A stretch of DNA of 64,000 nucleotides, from NCBI RefSeq assembly GCF_048771995.1, contig NC_133024.1, forward strand, positions 57,370,501 to 57,434,500, given 5' to 3'. The translations under genes and the position numbers were made by a program. Shown one piece after another: positions 13,150-26,539 of the stretch (the first letter of the stretch is position 1; each line of letters starts with the position of its first letter). The stretch is from Taeniopygia guttata. Taxonomy: Eukaryota > Chordata > Aves > Passeriformes > Estrildidae. The notes beneath the pieces are model-generated. The model was not told where the DNA came from, searched no databases, and saw only the letters and a program-made list of their open reading frames with translations.

Positions 13150-13226
13150 GCCCCTCTGCCCACTCCCACCCCACCCACACACACCAAACTCCCCACATTC
13201 CCCACACCCCCCTGACTTCCTTCCCC
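13150..13226. repeat. C-rich tract with minus-strand G-quadruplex motif
   Basis: The + strand is dense in C runs separated by A or CA. At 13159-13176 four runs of three to four C have loops of one to three bases, which fits the standard G3+N1-7 quadruplex rule on the minus strand. The rest is CA/CCCCA-type low complexity. No gene start or CpG enrichment accompanies it, so a regulatory role is not evident. Confidence 0.7.
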
Positions 13227-15699
13227 AGTCCTCTAGTAAGGTTGCTGAAACAGGAGAATCAGATTTGTTACCCCACTATTAATAGGAACTCCTGAGTAAT
13301 GGTTCTGCATTATAGCGTTGGGTATATGGTTCCCCAGTGGTAATGGATTTGTTACTCTTTTAAACATGTATCACTGGGAAAACTTAGAGGAAAAGGTAAA
13401 AATTAAACCTGAAGAAATAAGGTAAATGCTTTACTAGAAACTCTCATTGTTTTGCTGTAATTTACCTAGAATCCTTGTTCTTCATTGCAAGTGTGAATTC
13501 ACATGCTGAGATTGCAACAAAAGATTAAGATAAAACTCCTTGTTATGAGCTGGGGAAGAAAAACATCATTGCAAGGTCATATAGAGAAGAACATCACTGC
13601 ATCCAGGTAGTCTGCTGCATGTGATGTTTTTGAGAGGCTGGCAAGTACAGAGCTTGAGGCAGGATGAGGAACTGTCACAGAGAGAAAGAAAGAAGAGAGG
13701 AAAATGTGATCTGACTCCTGTTACATCCCAGAGAGATCGTTTCCAAATTCCACACTGGTACTAGGTCAACCACGAAGACAGTGACCCAGAATAATATACC
13801 TCAGGTCTAACATTAACCCCAGTGCCTTGTAGGTCATGGTTCAGAGCATTTCACCCGTGTGATCATGAACATCTGTCAAGGAACTAATTTCTTCCTCCCA
13901 GTAAGTTCCCTGATTGTGAGATTGAGGCCACCATGGAGACCTGAGCAATAAAGTTAACCAACAGCTGCACTTTGATTTCAAGAGCTTTCAGTTGCATACT
14001 CAGTCCCTATATGGCCCCAGTCCCAGAGGGCATTCACCAAAAAAATCCCCAGTACATGAAGGCTGTGAATCTCTGAATGCTTTGGCATGCATTTAGGGGA
14101 AAATTATCTCAGTGCTGCTTCTTTGAACCCTCTGCAGGAAGACACGATGCCCAGATCCTTAAGGAACCTGCTGCCATTCCTGAGAAACTCAATAGTTTGC
14201 TGCTGACTGTGCTCCTTGCCTCAGTTTTCCTTTAGTTTGGATTTAATCACAGGATTTCCCTGTGGCTGGACAGGCAATCTCAGGTGGACAAATTTTTACT
14301 GTAAGTAGCTAGAGCTTTCAAAGTAAATAAAACATCGCAGGTTTTATTATGATGGGAAAACAAAAATATTTTTTGTGTGTGTTCTGATGCTTTTTTACAT
14401 ACCTCTGGTAAAAAGGCAAAACAAGCTGCGATGAGGGAGTTGCATAAACCCATAATTTGGCAGCCAATTAGTCTTTAATTTAGATAGTTGCTTTTTGAGT
14501 ATACTTTTTTTTTTTTAATGTGATTCCTTGCAGCTAAGAAATTTACATTTTAAAAAGTGCTTAATGCCAAGGCAAGAGTGGAATCCCACATTTGTCAAAG
14601 AAGTAAACTGAGACAAAATCCAGCCCTTGCTAACATCCTAGGCTGGGACTGCTCTAACAGCAAATGAACAAAAGGAGGGGGAGAATTTTTCCTCTGCTGG
14701 CACAGGGCCTGTGGGGACAAGCAGGAGAGCCAGATTCCTTGTTGTCTCTTCACCCTGGCTAGGACAGGACATAAACAGATGTGCACAGCAGACAGAAATA
14801 CCTCCTACATAGCTTAGAGCTACTGTGTAAATTTGTCACCAAAGGTGGAGATTGGACAGTTCAAAGCAGAACAGAACAGCAGACATTGTGACTGTAACCT
14901 CCTCCTCCAGAGAGGCTGCAGATGCAGGTGCGACACTTGAGCTGCAGGTGTGACACTGGAGAGAAAAACAAAGTGGCCTCTAAATTTAAACTATACCAAT
15001 GCAGGCATCTTGTTTGCAGTCTGGTTACAGTCAGCTCTCGAGGCTGTGTATAGATCTAGTGGCAAGAACAAACTGCAGCTTCTGTCATAAATGCAGATGC
15101 TAGGGTTTGCCTCATTTTAAACTCAGTCATGTCAGAACCACACTGCTTTGTACTGAATACAAAAGGAGAGAAAATATACTTCCATTCACTCTAATGAGAC
15201 CCACTGCTGGAAGAAACACCAGCCTTGCTCAAACAGGAGAAACACCATGAGCATTGAACCCTACTAGAAAAAAAGTTTCTGAGTATGCAAAGCTAGCCAA
15301 ACAAAGATATGGCAATTTCCATATGGGTGTACATTTTGGTGAAAAATGTAGTTAGGAGTCAGCTGAGTTATAATGGATGTGGATCAAAAACTAATATCCC
15401 TTGACTATCTCTCAAGACACATTTCTGTCTTCTTTTTCAGTTTCCTAACTGGAGGCCTGATGACAGAACACCCACAAAGCTTAGTCTTGATCAAGGTCAA
15501 AGTCTTGGTTCCTCACAACTGGGGCACACATCACAGAGAGAACTCCTGACCGTGTTTCTCATGCTTGAAAATTTTACAGAGAAGAACCAGAAGTCTTACA
15601 GACATCATTTCCTTAATAATTAGTCTGTCAGCTGCTCTTCTTCCACTGCTCCTCCAGGAGACCAAGGCGGAGACCTATGGTCCTGACACATCCTGGATG

Positions 15700-16060
15700 G
15701 GGTTGGTGGGAATCCAGGTCCTGCTGGTGTGTGAGAAGTAGGTATCTCGCAGGCTGGGGAAGAGTGAGCCATCAGAGGGACCATGCAGTATACCCCAGCA
15801 TCTGTGAGGAGCTCATCAAGAAGATGGAGACGGGCTATTTACAACAGTGCATGGTAGGAGAGAAAGAATTGCTGAGCAGGTAACAGGAAAGCATTTCTCA
15901 TTCTCAGGCAAATCAACCAATGGAAGAGGTTGCCCAGAGAAGGTTTTCCAGACCCAGCTAGATAAAGCCCTGTGCAACCTAATCTGAGATAGCCTTTAGT
16001 TCTGTGTTTGACTAGAGACTTCTGAGGTCCATCCCAATCTGAAAGATTTTATAACCTACC
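15700..16060 (+). mobile_element. CR1 LINE, 3' part, plus strand
   Basis: Plus-strand CR1 landmarks appear in order: 'atcaagaagatggagacggg', 'caatggaagaggttgcccag', 'aaagccctgtgcaacct', 'gactagagacttctgaggtc' and a decayed 3' end near 'gaaagattttataacc'. Part of the expected body between about 15860 and 15910 is shortened. The upstream edge is uncertain; 15640-15700 may also belong to it. It encodes nothing intact. Confidence 0.82.
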
Positions 16061-18869
16061 CAAGAAATTCCAGAAGACATCGTGATGATGAAGCTCTTGT
16101 GGCAATTTAGTAAGCAGAGGGCAGCACCTCAGAAGTGCCTATAGCCCTGGAGTAGAGCTAAGAGCTATCAGCTGATATCAGCTAAAAGCAATCAGCTTTT
16201 TGTTTTCAAATTCCTTTGCAGAGACAGTATGGGATTCACCTCAGCTAGCAGTGAGACCCTCAAAGTTAAATTTCAGCCAGCTCTGATTCCCCTTCATAAT
16301 GAAAGGGGATAAAGGGAAATTCATCTTGTCATAACAGAGGGTCCAAAATGAGGAACTGGATAGGCACCAGCATTTGGAGGTTGCAATGTCTCTTTGTCTA
16401 GAGAGACGATGCTCAGGTGAATAGCTTGAGCATTGTCTTTTGCACAATAAAACCTTAAACAAGCCCTGTCCTAAAACTGAGGGAGATGCTGCCTAATCTC
16501 ACTCACACTTGCATTTGATCAGGGTACTGAGTTGGCTTTGACAGGAGCTGCAGGAGCTCAGAGATATTCTGAGACAGGGACAGCATTTGCTAGAAGTCGG
16601 AGAAGCAGAACATGTGAGGACATAACTCCTGCTATGATCCCCTCCAGCAGCTCTGTGCAGAATGATGCTCTGGTTAAGGCCCCAGAATTAGGCATGGGAA
16701 TGTCTACACAACAAGAGCAGGGAGAGCAGGAAAATGCAATTTCAATGAATTGGCTGGGGTGGGATTTGCCAGATTAGCTCAGCACGTATAACTAATTGTG
16801 TTTATCCTGCCCAAGCAGCAGGCACCGGTGTAATGTGCCTGGAGTTGTTATGCACTGTATGTTTCTCATCCAGGTTTCCCTAATCCGTTCTACACACACA
16901 TCCCTTAGGGAATTTGTCTGCTCTAGGTGTAATACTCTGGTTTAATCTCTGCTACCCTTCTGCCAGACCATGCAACTCAAGTCCCACTGGAGTCTCCTGT
17001 GTCTTCATGAGCTTCCAGGTGTGTAGGAGAGAAAGAATTATGTCTGCTCAGTTCTGGTTAGGCATATAGATCAATTTCTTCTGAGTTCTTGTGCTGACTA
17101 TTTAGGACTGATCCAAAAGAGCTGTTAGGTGTCTGCAACATCAACATGTGGGCTGTAGGATGCAAAGACAAAACCTTTCCTTAGTTTCTCCTCAATTCTC
17201 CTAGTTATAAAAGTACCCACATACTTTTTTGCATCAAACTTCCCTCAGTGCCTAAAGATCTTATGGATGTGCACAGAAAAACTTTCAGTTCTGACAGCAC
17301 TGATGAGCTCCATCTCACACCCAAGCCAAATTAACATTCAGAAACCCACTCTTAACTCCCTCTCAGTTTCATGTTTTTCACCTAACACACCTACACAATT
17401 AGGGTCCTTATCAAACACTGTGGTTTCTACAGATTGCTTTGAAAAGGCACCCAGAAGAGGAGGCTTCTGTTCCTGCCTTTGCACAGTAGTTACAACAGGT
17501 CTAGATCACAGAGGGGACCTGCATTTAATCCCCACCTTTACCTAAAAGGGTTCAAGCCTACAAGAACATCCCCAAGGAGGGGCTGAGAAACACAGGCTCT
17601 TATACTCAGGTAGCTGGATGCTTATAGTCCTTAGCCTCTTACTGAAAGTTTTCCACTGCATAGGAAATTGTGAATTTCATAGGTGCTGGAAGCAGAAGGA
17701 AAGAGTGTCATTCATGTACCCACTTAGCAGAGTACCAGAACCCACATCCCTCAGGGAGTGCATGCATGTCCGTGCTCTGACACCAGTGATGTTTTTTAAT
17801 GCACATCATTCACAGAACAAGTGAAAAGAGAGCTTCCATACTCCAGCACCCCACAGTCAGGTGTTCACAGTACCTCCAAGGAGCAGTGAGACATGCATTG
17901 CAGCCTCCCCAAGGAAATGTGGGAGCAGAGTGTGGGCTGCTGCTTCTTGGGTGACTGCACTGGGCTGTTACATAAGAAGGCGACATCATTTCAGCAGCAT
18001 ATCTGTATCTGAAATAAAAAAGAAAAAAAAGTGTGAGACCTCTATACCACTTTGGAAGCTAAAAGTAAAAATACTCTGAGAGTAGAATAACAAGTCATGG
18101 AGTCCAAGTGGATGAAGGCACCTGCTGCCGTTATAGCATATCAGAAAGGACAAGACCAATTCCTGTCCTTAGATTGGCTCTGGTTTGTGGTGCACGGCTT
18201 GCAGAGGTAATAGCTCAGGTCTTGGGAGCAACTCCACCACCCAACCCTTTGAAAATTAATTTACACAGACAAAGAAGCACATGAACTGTGGCCATTCTCC
18301 AGAGCTAACTCAGCTGTCTGTAGCTGGAATTTTACCCGCACCAGGTAGACACACTGCTTCCTTACAAATAAATTTTGGGTGTGATTGTTAGAATCCTCAA
18401 GACAGCAAGGCTGAAAAATGATGCTCCATGAAAAACCCTTTTCATTGATTTTAGGGAAGCCAAGCCTACTTTCCTGATTTCTTGCTCTAGAGAGAGCACA
18501 ACCATCCAAAACTAAAATCAATGCTATGTGGTGATAATTTTCTTTGCACCCCTTTTTACTCACCCCTGTAAATATATTTAAAATGACAGAGACAAAAAAA
18601 AAAAATAAAAAGACAGGTTCATGATCTTAGGCTGAAAGTATCACAGAATTGAAAAGTATCCTTGTCATATATTTTTTAACACATTTCTCTATTTTTGCCT
18701 TTTATGTATTCTTATATGTAAGAATTTTTTTTCATTACCACTACCTGGAAATAGTTTTTAGAAGTGTGTTCTTACTCATTTATGTTTTGATTCCCTTTTC
18801 ATTAATGGTTTTAATAGCCTCTTACTTTCCTGTATATTTCTGCTTGTAATTTAAAAAGATGAAACAAAT
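16061..18869. other. Unique noncoding sequence
   Basis: No repeat family or exon was recognised. A perfect 14-bp palindrome (AGCTGATATCAGCT) lies at 16170-16183, within a cluster of 'atcagct' words. An A-rich run lies at about 18593-18610. Open frames are at most 100 codons with no domain. Confidence 0.5.
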
Positions 18870-19017
18870 GCTTTAAACAAAAGTCCTTTATTTCAGCTAG
18901 CAATTTTTATTTTTGTATAATATTTTACGTATAGAAGGCTTAAGAAAAAATAAATTAAAATGCTTTTGCAACGCCGGCCATTAAAGCCTTTGTTTTTTCC
19001 CATAAATAGCTCAAATC

Positions 19018-19030
19018 TGCCATCTACTGG
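19018..19030 (-). promoter_or_regulatory. CTCF core motif 1
   Basis: The + strand reads TGCCATCTACTGG, so the minus strand reads CCAGTAGATGGCA, a full match to the vertebrate CTCF core CCASYAGRKGGCR. The next base is also compatible (G). It shares its orientation with the motif 94 bp downstream. Confidence 0.6.
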
Positions 19031-19111
19031 TATAAAGCAGAATTTAATGGAACCAGCCCCTTAGATTTTCTTTGGAAAAAGCTTGCTTACCTTCCAGACG
19101 TGCAAAACCAG

Positions 19112-19124
19112 TGCCATCTAGTGG
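19112..19124 (-). promoter_or_regulatory. CTCF core motif 2
   Basis: The + strand reads TGCCATCTAGTGG, so the minus strand reads CCACTAGATGGCA, again a full match to the CTCF core, followed by C, which also fits. It differs from motif 1 by one base and has the same orientation. Two such matches within 110 bp are unlikely by chance. Confidence 0.65.
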
Positions 19125-19480
19125 CTAGTCCCACGACTACTCAGGCAAAAATTAATATATTTATCAAAATATCTATTGCTGCCGGCTGCACAACAAGCTA
19201 CTTAGCCATTTTGGAGTGGATTCAATAGCTTAGTGTCCTGCGACTCCATACAAATATTTGCTGCCATCATCTGAGGTGACATATAAACCTCTGCATATAT
19301 TTATCGTTTATTTTAACAGCAGCAAAACAAAAGACCATGCGAATTGCTTTTTTGGGTTAAATGCACCCTTTATTCTTGCTTATTTTGTACTTTTTGTTTG
19401 TTGTTACTTTTATATTCCCCCCATTGGATCATCTGAACTTTCAGGGATTTTGGAAGGATAAAAAATATTGATGGTTTTCA

Positions 19481-22400
19481 AGCTTGCTTTAAAAGGAGAG
19501 AGACCTAGCTCTTTTTTTACAAAGGCAAATATAATTTGTGAAGTCAAGTGATCTATACTTTGTAGTATGCCACAATAATAAGCAAAAGACAGTAAAAAAA
19601 TCTACAGTTTTGCTGAGTTTCATATTTCTTCCACCATTTGCTGAGTAGTGCTTCAAAATCACAAATGCATCCTCTCGAGCTCAGTAAACATGAAGAGAGT
19701 AATTTTTATTTGTACACGTACCACGTACCAGGATTTCAGAAACATTGTTAAAAGCAGGGAAAAGGGGCATTGCCATAGACAAGGACTGCCCTTGGGACTC
19801 AGTGCCTAAGTACCTGAAGAATCAAGTAGTCAATTGCTGGGATTTTCAGATACTTACCTTCAAAATTGCTTTCAACATTTAGGCTATCTTGCCTAAGGGC
19901 GAACAAATTCAGATTCAGGTCTGATGATACAGATTTTCTAAATGTACTTTGGTAATGATTCCTTATGGAATCCAATGTGCAGGCAGCCTTCTATGCATGT
20001 GTTGACTTAGAGGCAGATGAAGATTTCACAGTGCTCCCTAGTGTGCCTCTGATCAGAAAAAGAGGCCCACTGCTCACAAAAGAGTGGTGTGAGATCTATT
20101 CTGTATTCAAGAAAAGAAACTACCCTCCTTCTCTGGGTTAGCTTTACTTAGCTTCCAGTTTGCAAAGATTACCAGATGCTCACAACTCATCCAACTGCCT
20201 GAGGGTTCTTCTAATGGTTAAGAAAATAAATGGGTGATTTTGATGCATTTTTCTTCTAAAATTTAGATAACCTCTCCTTCCTGTCAAAGTGAATTGAGCC
20301 ACAAGGCCCATTCTACCTTCTCTCAAGCACAAAAGAGTGTAGAAGTAATACTCAGAAGTATACAGCTCCAGACAATCACAGCCGATCAGGTAAAACTCTG
20401 GTTTTGGATAGAACTGGGCATAGACTTAATTCTTCTCAGGAAATAATGATAATAGTCTTTCTCTCAAAGTTCTCATCATCTAAAGTTTTCATCATTAGCC
20501 TGGGCTAGTTCCACATTTTCCAAAATCTTTTGGTGTTGTACATGAGGGACACTCCAACTAGATGCTAGACAGAAAAGCTGGAGTCTTTATTTTGATAACC
20601 AGTTTATTTGGACACAGAAAGTTTAAAACATGAGAGGTCTCTTAGTAGGAATCACCCAACACATTGAATGTCCCTCAGAGGTCATCAGGAAAGTCAAAGA
20701 GGCAAATAAAAAAACCCAAAAAGGCATTATATATTAACATTAAAAATATCCCTCATGCCATATAAAGCAAAAACGAATCTTTAATTCCAGCATCAAAAAC
20801 ACTTTGCAAGCTCTCAGAAACTGATAAAACTATGTCCTTTTAAAAAGTGTGATGCCTCAGTAACACAGATGGGGATATATGGAGCAAGAGATTATGTGGC
20901 CATGGGTCTTCACTCCCATGGAAAATTCATCAGCAAATTTGCAGAATCCAAGAAAACAATATTGGACTGAGCAAAATAATATAGCTGCAGTATGGGGATG
21001 AGGGCTCTTTTCATCCATTGCAACTCTCATCCTAAGAAATACTTCCACTCAGCAGTAGACACTCTCTAGGAAATTGTCATGCATTTGTTGGCACTGGTGA
21101 CAACAGTGTCAACACCATTTAAAATGTGATCTCACAAAGGCACAGCTGTTCATAATGAATTGGTGGAACACTCTGATCAAGAAATATAGAGGTGAATTGC
21201 ATCAGCCATCAATAGTTCAAGGAGGAGGGGTGTTTTTATATGTCACAGTATTACCAAAAGTGGGACGGAAAGAAGCCATTCTGCACACTCAGAGGGCTAA
21301 GCCAGGGCTAAGCACCTGATATTGGACACAGCCATAACTCACACAATGTTCCATCAGAAGCATTGTTGTGCAGAGTACACACCACTAAGTTAGACATTGG
21401 AGTGTGTCATGATTGTCTCCAATAGCAAGTGCTTAGACCTGGCATATAAAGAAAATCTGACCAGAGCTCCAGCCCTTCCCAAATCCAGCCCTCCAGCCCT
21501 TCACAGCCTGCTGCAATAAGACACCTATCTCATAGACTTTTTCAGGTAGCCAAGACAATGCAGCTAGCGTCCAGACTCTCTTCAGTGACCCTCAGGGACT
21601 GGAAATTTGTTTTAACCCATTGTACCAACAGCAACACAACTTTGAAGGGAAAACAGCCTCAGTCTGAGGAATCTTAAACTCTAGATCCTTAGAGGGCATT
21701 CCAAGCACTGTGGACTACCCAGTAGTGAGCACAAGGGACTGGTCTCCCTCACTGTTGAAGTTGCATCACTGGATGGGTAAGAATGCAAGTCTTTGGACCA
21801 GAAGGAGAACAAGCACAGAAGACTCTGAGCCTAATCTAAGAGGAGGCATAATCTGAGATAAACAGTTTTGCATCCCTTACTTCCTTTCTTACCAGCCACC
21901 ACCATCATCCTATCCTATCTGATGCTCAGTCTCAGAGCCAGTTTTGCTGCATTTTCAAGTAACAGCTGCCATACTTTAATGTGTGCCTCCCCCATGACTG
22001 TGAAATGATCCTCATAAATTTATGAAGACCTCTTTGCAGTTCATTTTCAAGATTCCCTCAGTCTTATCATATTGTCCCTTTGTACTTCCCACTTGACTTT
22101 AATCACTTCTTTTTATACAGAATAATATTTGGGAAAGGGCTGTCTTTCTGCTCTGTGCTTGTATTGCAGGCAGCACGTGTGAATTCATGTCCCTGAACAG
22201 AACTCCCGAGAGTATTTGATGAATCTATAGATATAAAATTGTCATTCTGGACGTTATGGAAACATCTAGCTCGTCCATATCTGTTGGAGACTCTGAGATG
22301 AAAAGAAAGTTGGCACAGAACCAAAGATGTAGATAGTCTTCTTTCAAAAACTGATGTTATCACCTCTCTTGTCTTCAAAGTGCTTTTTCCTGAGAGAGAG

Positions 22401-25400
22401 AGGATTGGCAACAGACTCCACACAATTTTGTTTGGGGACAGCTTACAAAATAAAAAGGTGAAGCATTACAAAGCTGAGCAAGTCAGAGTAAAGACAAATC
22501 ATTCCTGTGGTGAGCAGCTCCTTGCAGAATCAAAATTCATTTGGAAGCATCTTAGCATTGAATTTTCAGGGCCCTGTATTGAAAAATGAGACTACCACCA
22601 GCAGGCCCAGGGCAGGAGCTTTATAAATGTTCACTGTTCCTCCTGTTTATTGAAGCTTTGCTCATGCATCTAAATGACAGAACTAGAACTTGCTTGCCAT
22701 TTCAGGACATTGCTGTCTGTATTTCAAAAAATACTTCTACGGTGACCTTGATCAATCAGTTTGCCCCAACTCAGTGCTTTTATCTAATGATAAGTATCAC
22801 AGAGAAAATGTAATGGTACTGAATCAGTAACAAAACTACCACTGCCTTGCAGTGCCTTTGTATTTTTTCATATACATCTGCTAAAATCACAAGGAAAAGC
22901 AGTATTGGCAAACAAAAGGGACTATGATTAATCTTTTGTATTCCATTGTCAAAATGTTGCACTGTTACTACTTTGCCTGTGTTAATAGTAATTAAAACCC
23001 TTTCCTTTTTCAGCTTTCTTATTTGAAAAACATGTTAGTGCATAAGGGAATACTTGGCTGATGCATCTATGAAATGTGTTAAAAGTATAGTAAATGCAAT
23101 TGGGCATTTTGAAAGAAATTTGGCATGTCAAATGTTTTTAACAGATTATTTTTTTTCTCCTGGTGTAATGAGTTAGGTGTTATAGCATTAATCACTTTCC
23201 ATGATTCACTGAGCTTATATAATGCGCATTTGCCCAGCACTGCTTATTTGAATACCAGTTCCACCCCTGCAACAAAACCTGCAACCTTTAAAAATATCTG
23301 TTCCCACATTCATTTCTCACCAAGTTCACCTGATGTAAGTAGGACTGTAAGAAGACCATGACAGCCTAATAAAAATATTTATGAGAACTAGTGATCACAA
23401 AATAATAGTTTAAGGAATGTTGAATTTTAATTTTGCCTAATTTTACAATAGGCAAAGATACACAATGGAGCCTAATTCAAAACTTTTAATTCCAGACACA
23501 TTTTGCACCATAAGAGGAGCATGAAATTTATTTCTTCTGCTTTCCCTGATGAAAAAAACTACCCACTGAGAGTCTTTTTTAAACATTTCTTGATTAAAAT
23601 CACATCTTTCACATTTCCAGTTAAATCATAGCATAGTCAAAGTGTGAGTCCTTTAAATTTGGATTATAATATACAGTTCATAAAAAATATGGACTCCCTG
23701 TTATATTTTTCAATCTCAGTGCAAAATTAGTAGTGAAGATACTGAAGAATGTCTGTTATACCAGAAGTTGAGATGATGGACTTGGACATGCTTTTATTAG
23801 ACATCTTCATTCAGGTTCTATGTCATCTTCAGAAGCTGCAACTGCTGTTATTTGTTAATTGCCTTCTCACATCCCTGTGGGGCAGGTGTGGTGCAGTGAG
23901 CAGATGATGGAGGCCCCAGACATAAAGTCAATGCTTTCATCTGCCACTGATTGACTTCTCCTAATTGATATGGTACATGCAACTGAAAGACCATAGAGCC
24001 TATCAACCCTGAGAGGGATGTATAGTTTCTGAGTCTTGAGCCTGCATCTCTCTCCAGCACTGATGCCAAATCTTCAGGTACCCAAGGCCATTTGAAATTA
24101 TCCTGGAGATTTCTACTTCTAAGCATTTTTGTATCTTCCTAATCCAGTGCTAAAACTGGGGAGAGAACTGGGAAAGCTCCATGCAAAATTTGGACAATTC
24201 TGTCTATATCAAGAAATTGCTAAGGACACCCTGTAGGGCCTTACAGAGCTCAAACTCTGCTACCTGGCAGGGAGCCCCTGCACACCACTTAACCAGGTGA
24301 AATTCCTACCAGTGCCTGTAAGAATCCTTTCTCTGGAAGATTTTAGTAAGAACTCTAAATTACATCTGTAATAACCATCTAAAAAGAACAGGAAACACTC
24401 CTGACCCCAAGATCAAGGATGAAGTTCACAATGTTTTTGATTAGGTTCTTACACAATAGTCCTTCAGAGAACTGACTGGAGCACTCTCAGACAGAGCCGG
24501 GGAGAAAACTAATAAATGTGGGTAATCAAGGTTCAATTCCTTAATTAGTTTCCAGGCATTTTTTTCTGTGCCACCACTAAAAACTGTTCTTTTATCAAGG
24601 AAAGATGGAAAAAGAATAGGCACCTTATCCAAATTAATATAAGGGTCAAGCTGTATTCCCACTCGTTGGATTAGAAATAGCATGCCAGGAGTACATGTGT
24701 TTGTTCATATGTAGGACGTTGTTCAGAAGTGTTTTGAAGCAGCCACAGGATCAGGGCTAAATCTCAAGTGTGATATTAGCAGAATCTGCCTCTTTATAGG
24801 TCTTGCCAAGGTTATGGCATGTAGTATGTGCTGAGACATTCAGAGCTGTCAAGACTTGAGCACTTCCACAAAAGCTCACCAGTAAAAATTTACACAATAC
24901 CAGATTTAGACAGAAGAAAAGATCTAAACTACAGATTTGAGTACGTGCATCCCCTCTGTGAATCTGTCCCTCTGCTTTCACATTGCAAATACAGTAACCT
25001 TCTTCCCTCTCTGCCTATTAAGATCCCTAATTATATTAAAGCCTATCATCACTTATTTATGAAAGCATCTCTTTAGCACATCGAATGTGACTGATCCCCA
25101 AGGTCAGAGTTACAATGACAGAGAGGAACGTGTGTGTTTTCACAGAAGCACTCTTTAAATGAGTTTTCTAACTTTTTCAGTGAGCAAGGTCAGTTCTATT
25201 GGTTTTGTTCAGCTGGAACTTTTTAACAGTAGAAAATTAGATTGTGTAATGTATATACTTTGCCACCTGATCTCCAACTTGAGTATGCTACCTAGCTCCA
25301 GTGATTTTCTTTAATGAGGTGGAAATGTATATAACAGTTTTAAATATGCAGGCTAACATTTTCCTCCATCTACAATTATGCAAATTGTTATATAGTTGTC

Positions 25401-26539
25401 TCTGCATGACAGAAGTAATACCATCTTATAGAGACCCTGTTAAAATTCACTGAAATCATCCACACAGATGGATATGATTTTAGAACAAACACAACACAGA
25501 CTCATTAATTAGTTACAAACCACCACTACCATCTCCTAACAAGCTAGGTGACATGGACTAAGGCATGTACTGTGTAAAGATATAATTTTGTGTTTGCAGA
25601 GATGACTGAAACATTCTTAACCAGTTAATAAGATCAAAAGTAACAAGAAAAGTCACAAGTTGTTATTATTTTTCAGGGCTTAGAGGAAACACCATCTATT
25701 TTCCACAAACATTCTTGATTATAGGACAAGCAGTACGATAACCATCCTTTAACATTTTATGGGATGTTTTCTTTTCAATTCCACTTCATTTAACTTTAAT
25801 GGTGATATTCTAGAAGGAATTTAATTGATATAAACATTTTTATAAACACTGGCATTCATAAAAAACAACATTCAGAATTTTTAAACAGGTCCAATGAGCT
25901 CCATTTAGAGCACAAATGAGGAGTGAATTGGTATCTCACACCTCTTCTAGCTCTTGCTTCATTTTTCTTTATGAGACAACTCATAGTCCTTCACAGTCTT
26001 TAGAAAAGTCCTAAAGCAAAGTCCCCTCATGTCAATGTGAAGGAAGAAGATACCTGCAATGGCTCTTTCTTGGCAATGGAAGAAACAGCACCTTAACAAG
26101 AAGCAGAGACTCTCACTGAAAGCAGAAAAACTAGCCACAGGATAACCCCTTTTCCCCATGTCCTCAGTAATTGTATTTTCCACTTTACCCTTTTTGGACA
26201 TGTTAGTCACCTTTTCCCATTAGGGGATGATACACTCACAAGGGTTTCTGGAGAAAAGAGAAGCTGGCCTATGCTTCAGACTTTCCTGTGGCTCCATGTC
26301 TTATCTGTGCACTCTCTCACCTGGGGAGGCCATAAAGAGGAGCTGCAGCTTCTTCTTCACTGGTGCCTTGAACTCATTTCTGTTATGAAAAGATAAATCA
26401 CAGATTCTCTCACCCTACCCCTTGGCCCCTTGACCCCCTGCCTCCCTTGCCCTTCACAAAGTTCATAAGCTTTATTCATTACCGTACAAACCTGCATGCT
26501 TTAGAGACGTGATCCTTCTCTTTTTTCTTTTTTCCCTGA
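19481..26539. other. Unique AT-rich noncoding sequence
   Basis: No LINE, LTR or exon was recognised in this 7-kb stretch. An AT-rich patch at about 22980-23115 contains TAATTAAA and ATGCATC words and could be conserved noncoding DNA, but this is weak. Open frames are at most 106 codons and carry no domain. Confidence 0.5.

Larger units (their letters stand above)
10701..15699. other. Unique noncoding sequence
   Basis: Apart from a (TTTA)n microsatellite at 11619-11650, a C-rich/CA-rich tract at about 13150-13226 and a short imperfect direct repeat ('gcaggtgcgacact' / 'gcaggtgtgacact') near 14925-14958, nothing was recognised. Open frames reach only 117 codons and carry no identifiable domain. 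Confidence 0.55.
18870..19480. promoter_or_regulatory. Candidate regulatory block with paired CTCF motifs
   Basis: This AT-rich block differs from its surroundings. It has several isolated CpGs in otherwise CpG-poor DNA ('aacgccggcc', 'ccagacgtgc', 'gctgccggctgc'), two perfect CTCF core matches on the same strand, and many TAAT/AATTAA and SOX-like ATTGTT/ACAAA words. Retained CpGs inside AT-rich unique sequence are often a sign of purifying selection, but conservation is inferred here and was not measured. It could be an insulator or boundary element, or an enhancer. There is no open frame above 67 codons. Confidence 0.4.

Noticed and set aside
14925..14958. Imperfect direct repeat that might start a tandem or CRISPR-like array
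   Set aside because: Only two units of about 14 bp with no spacer regularity; a trivial local duplication. CRISPR arrays are not expected in a vertebrate genome.
16111..16123. Possible plus-strand CTCF site (TAAGCAGAGGGCA)
   Set aside because: It matches only 11 of 13 core positions and lacks the leading CC, so it is too weak to pair with the motifs at 19 kb.
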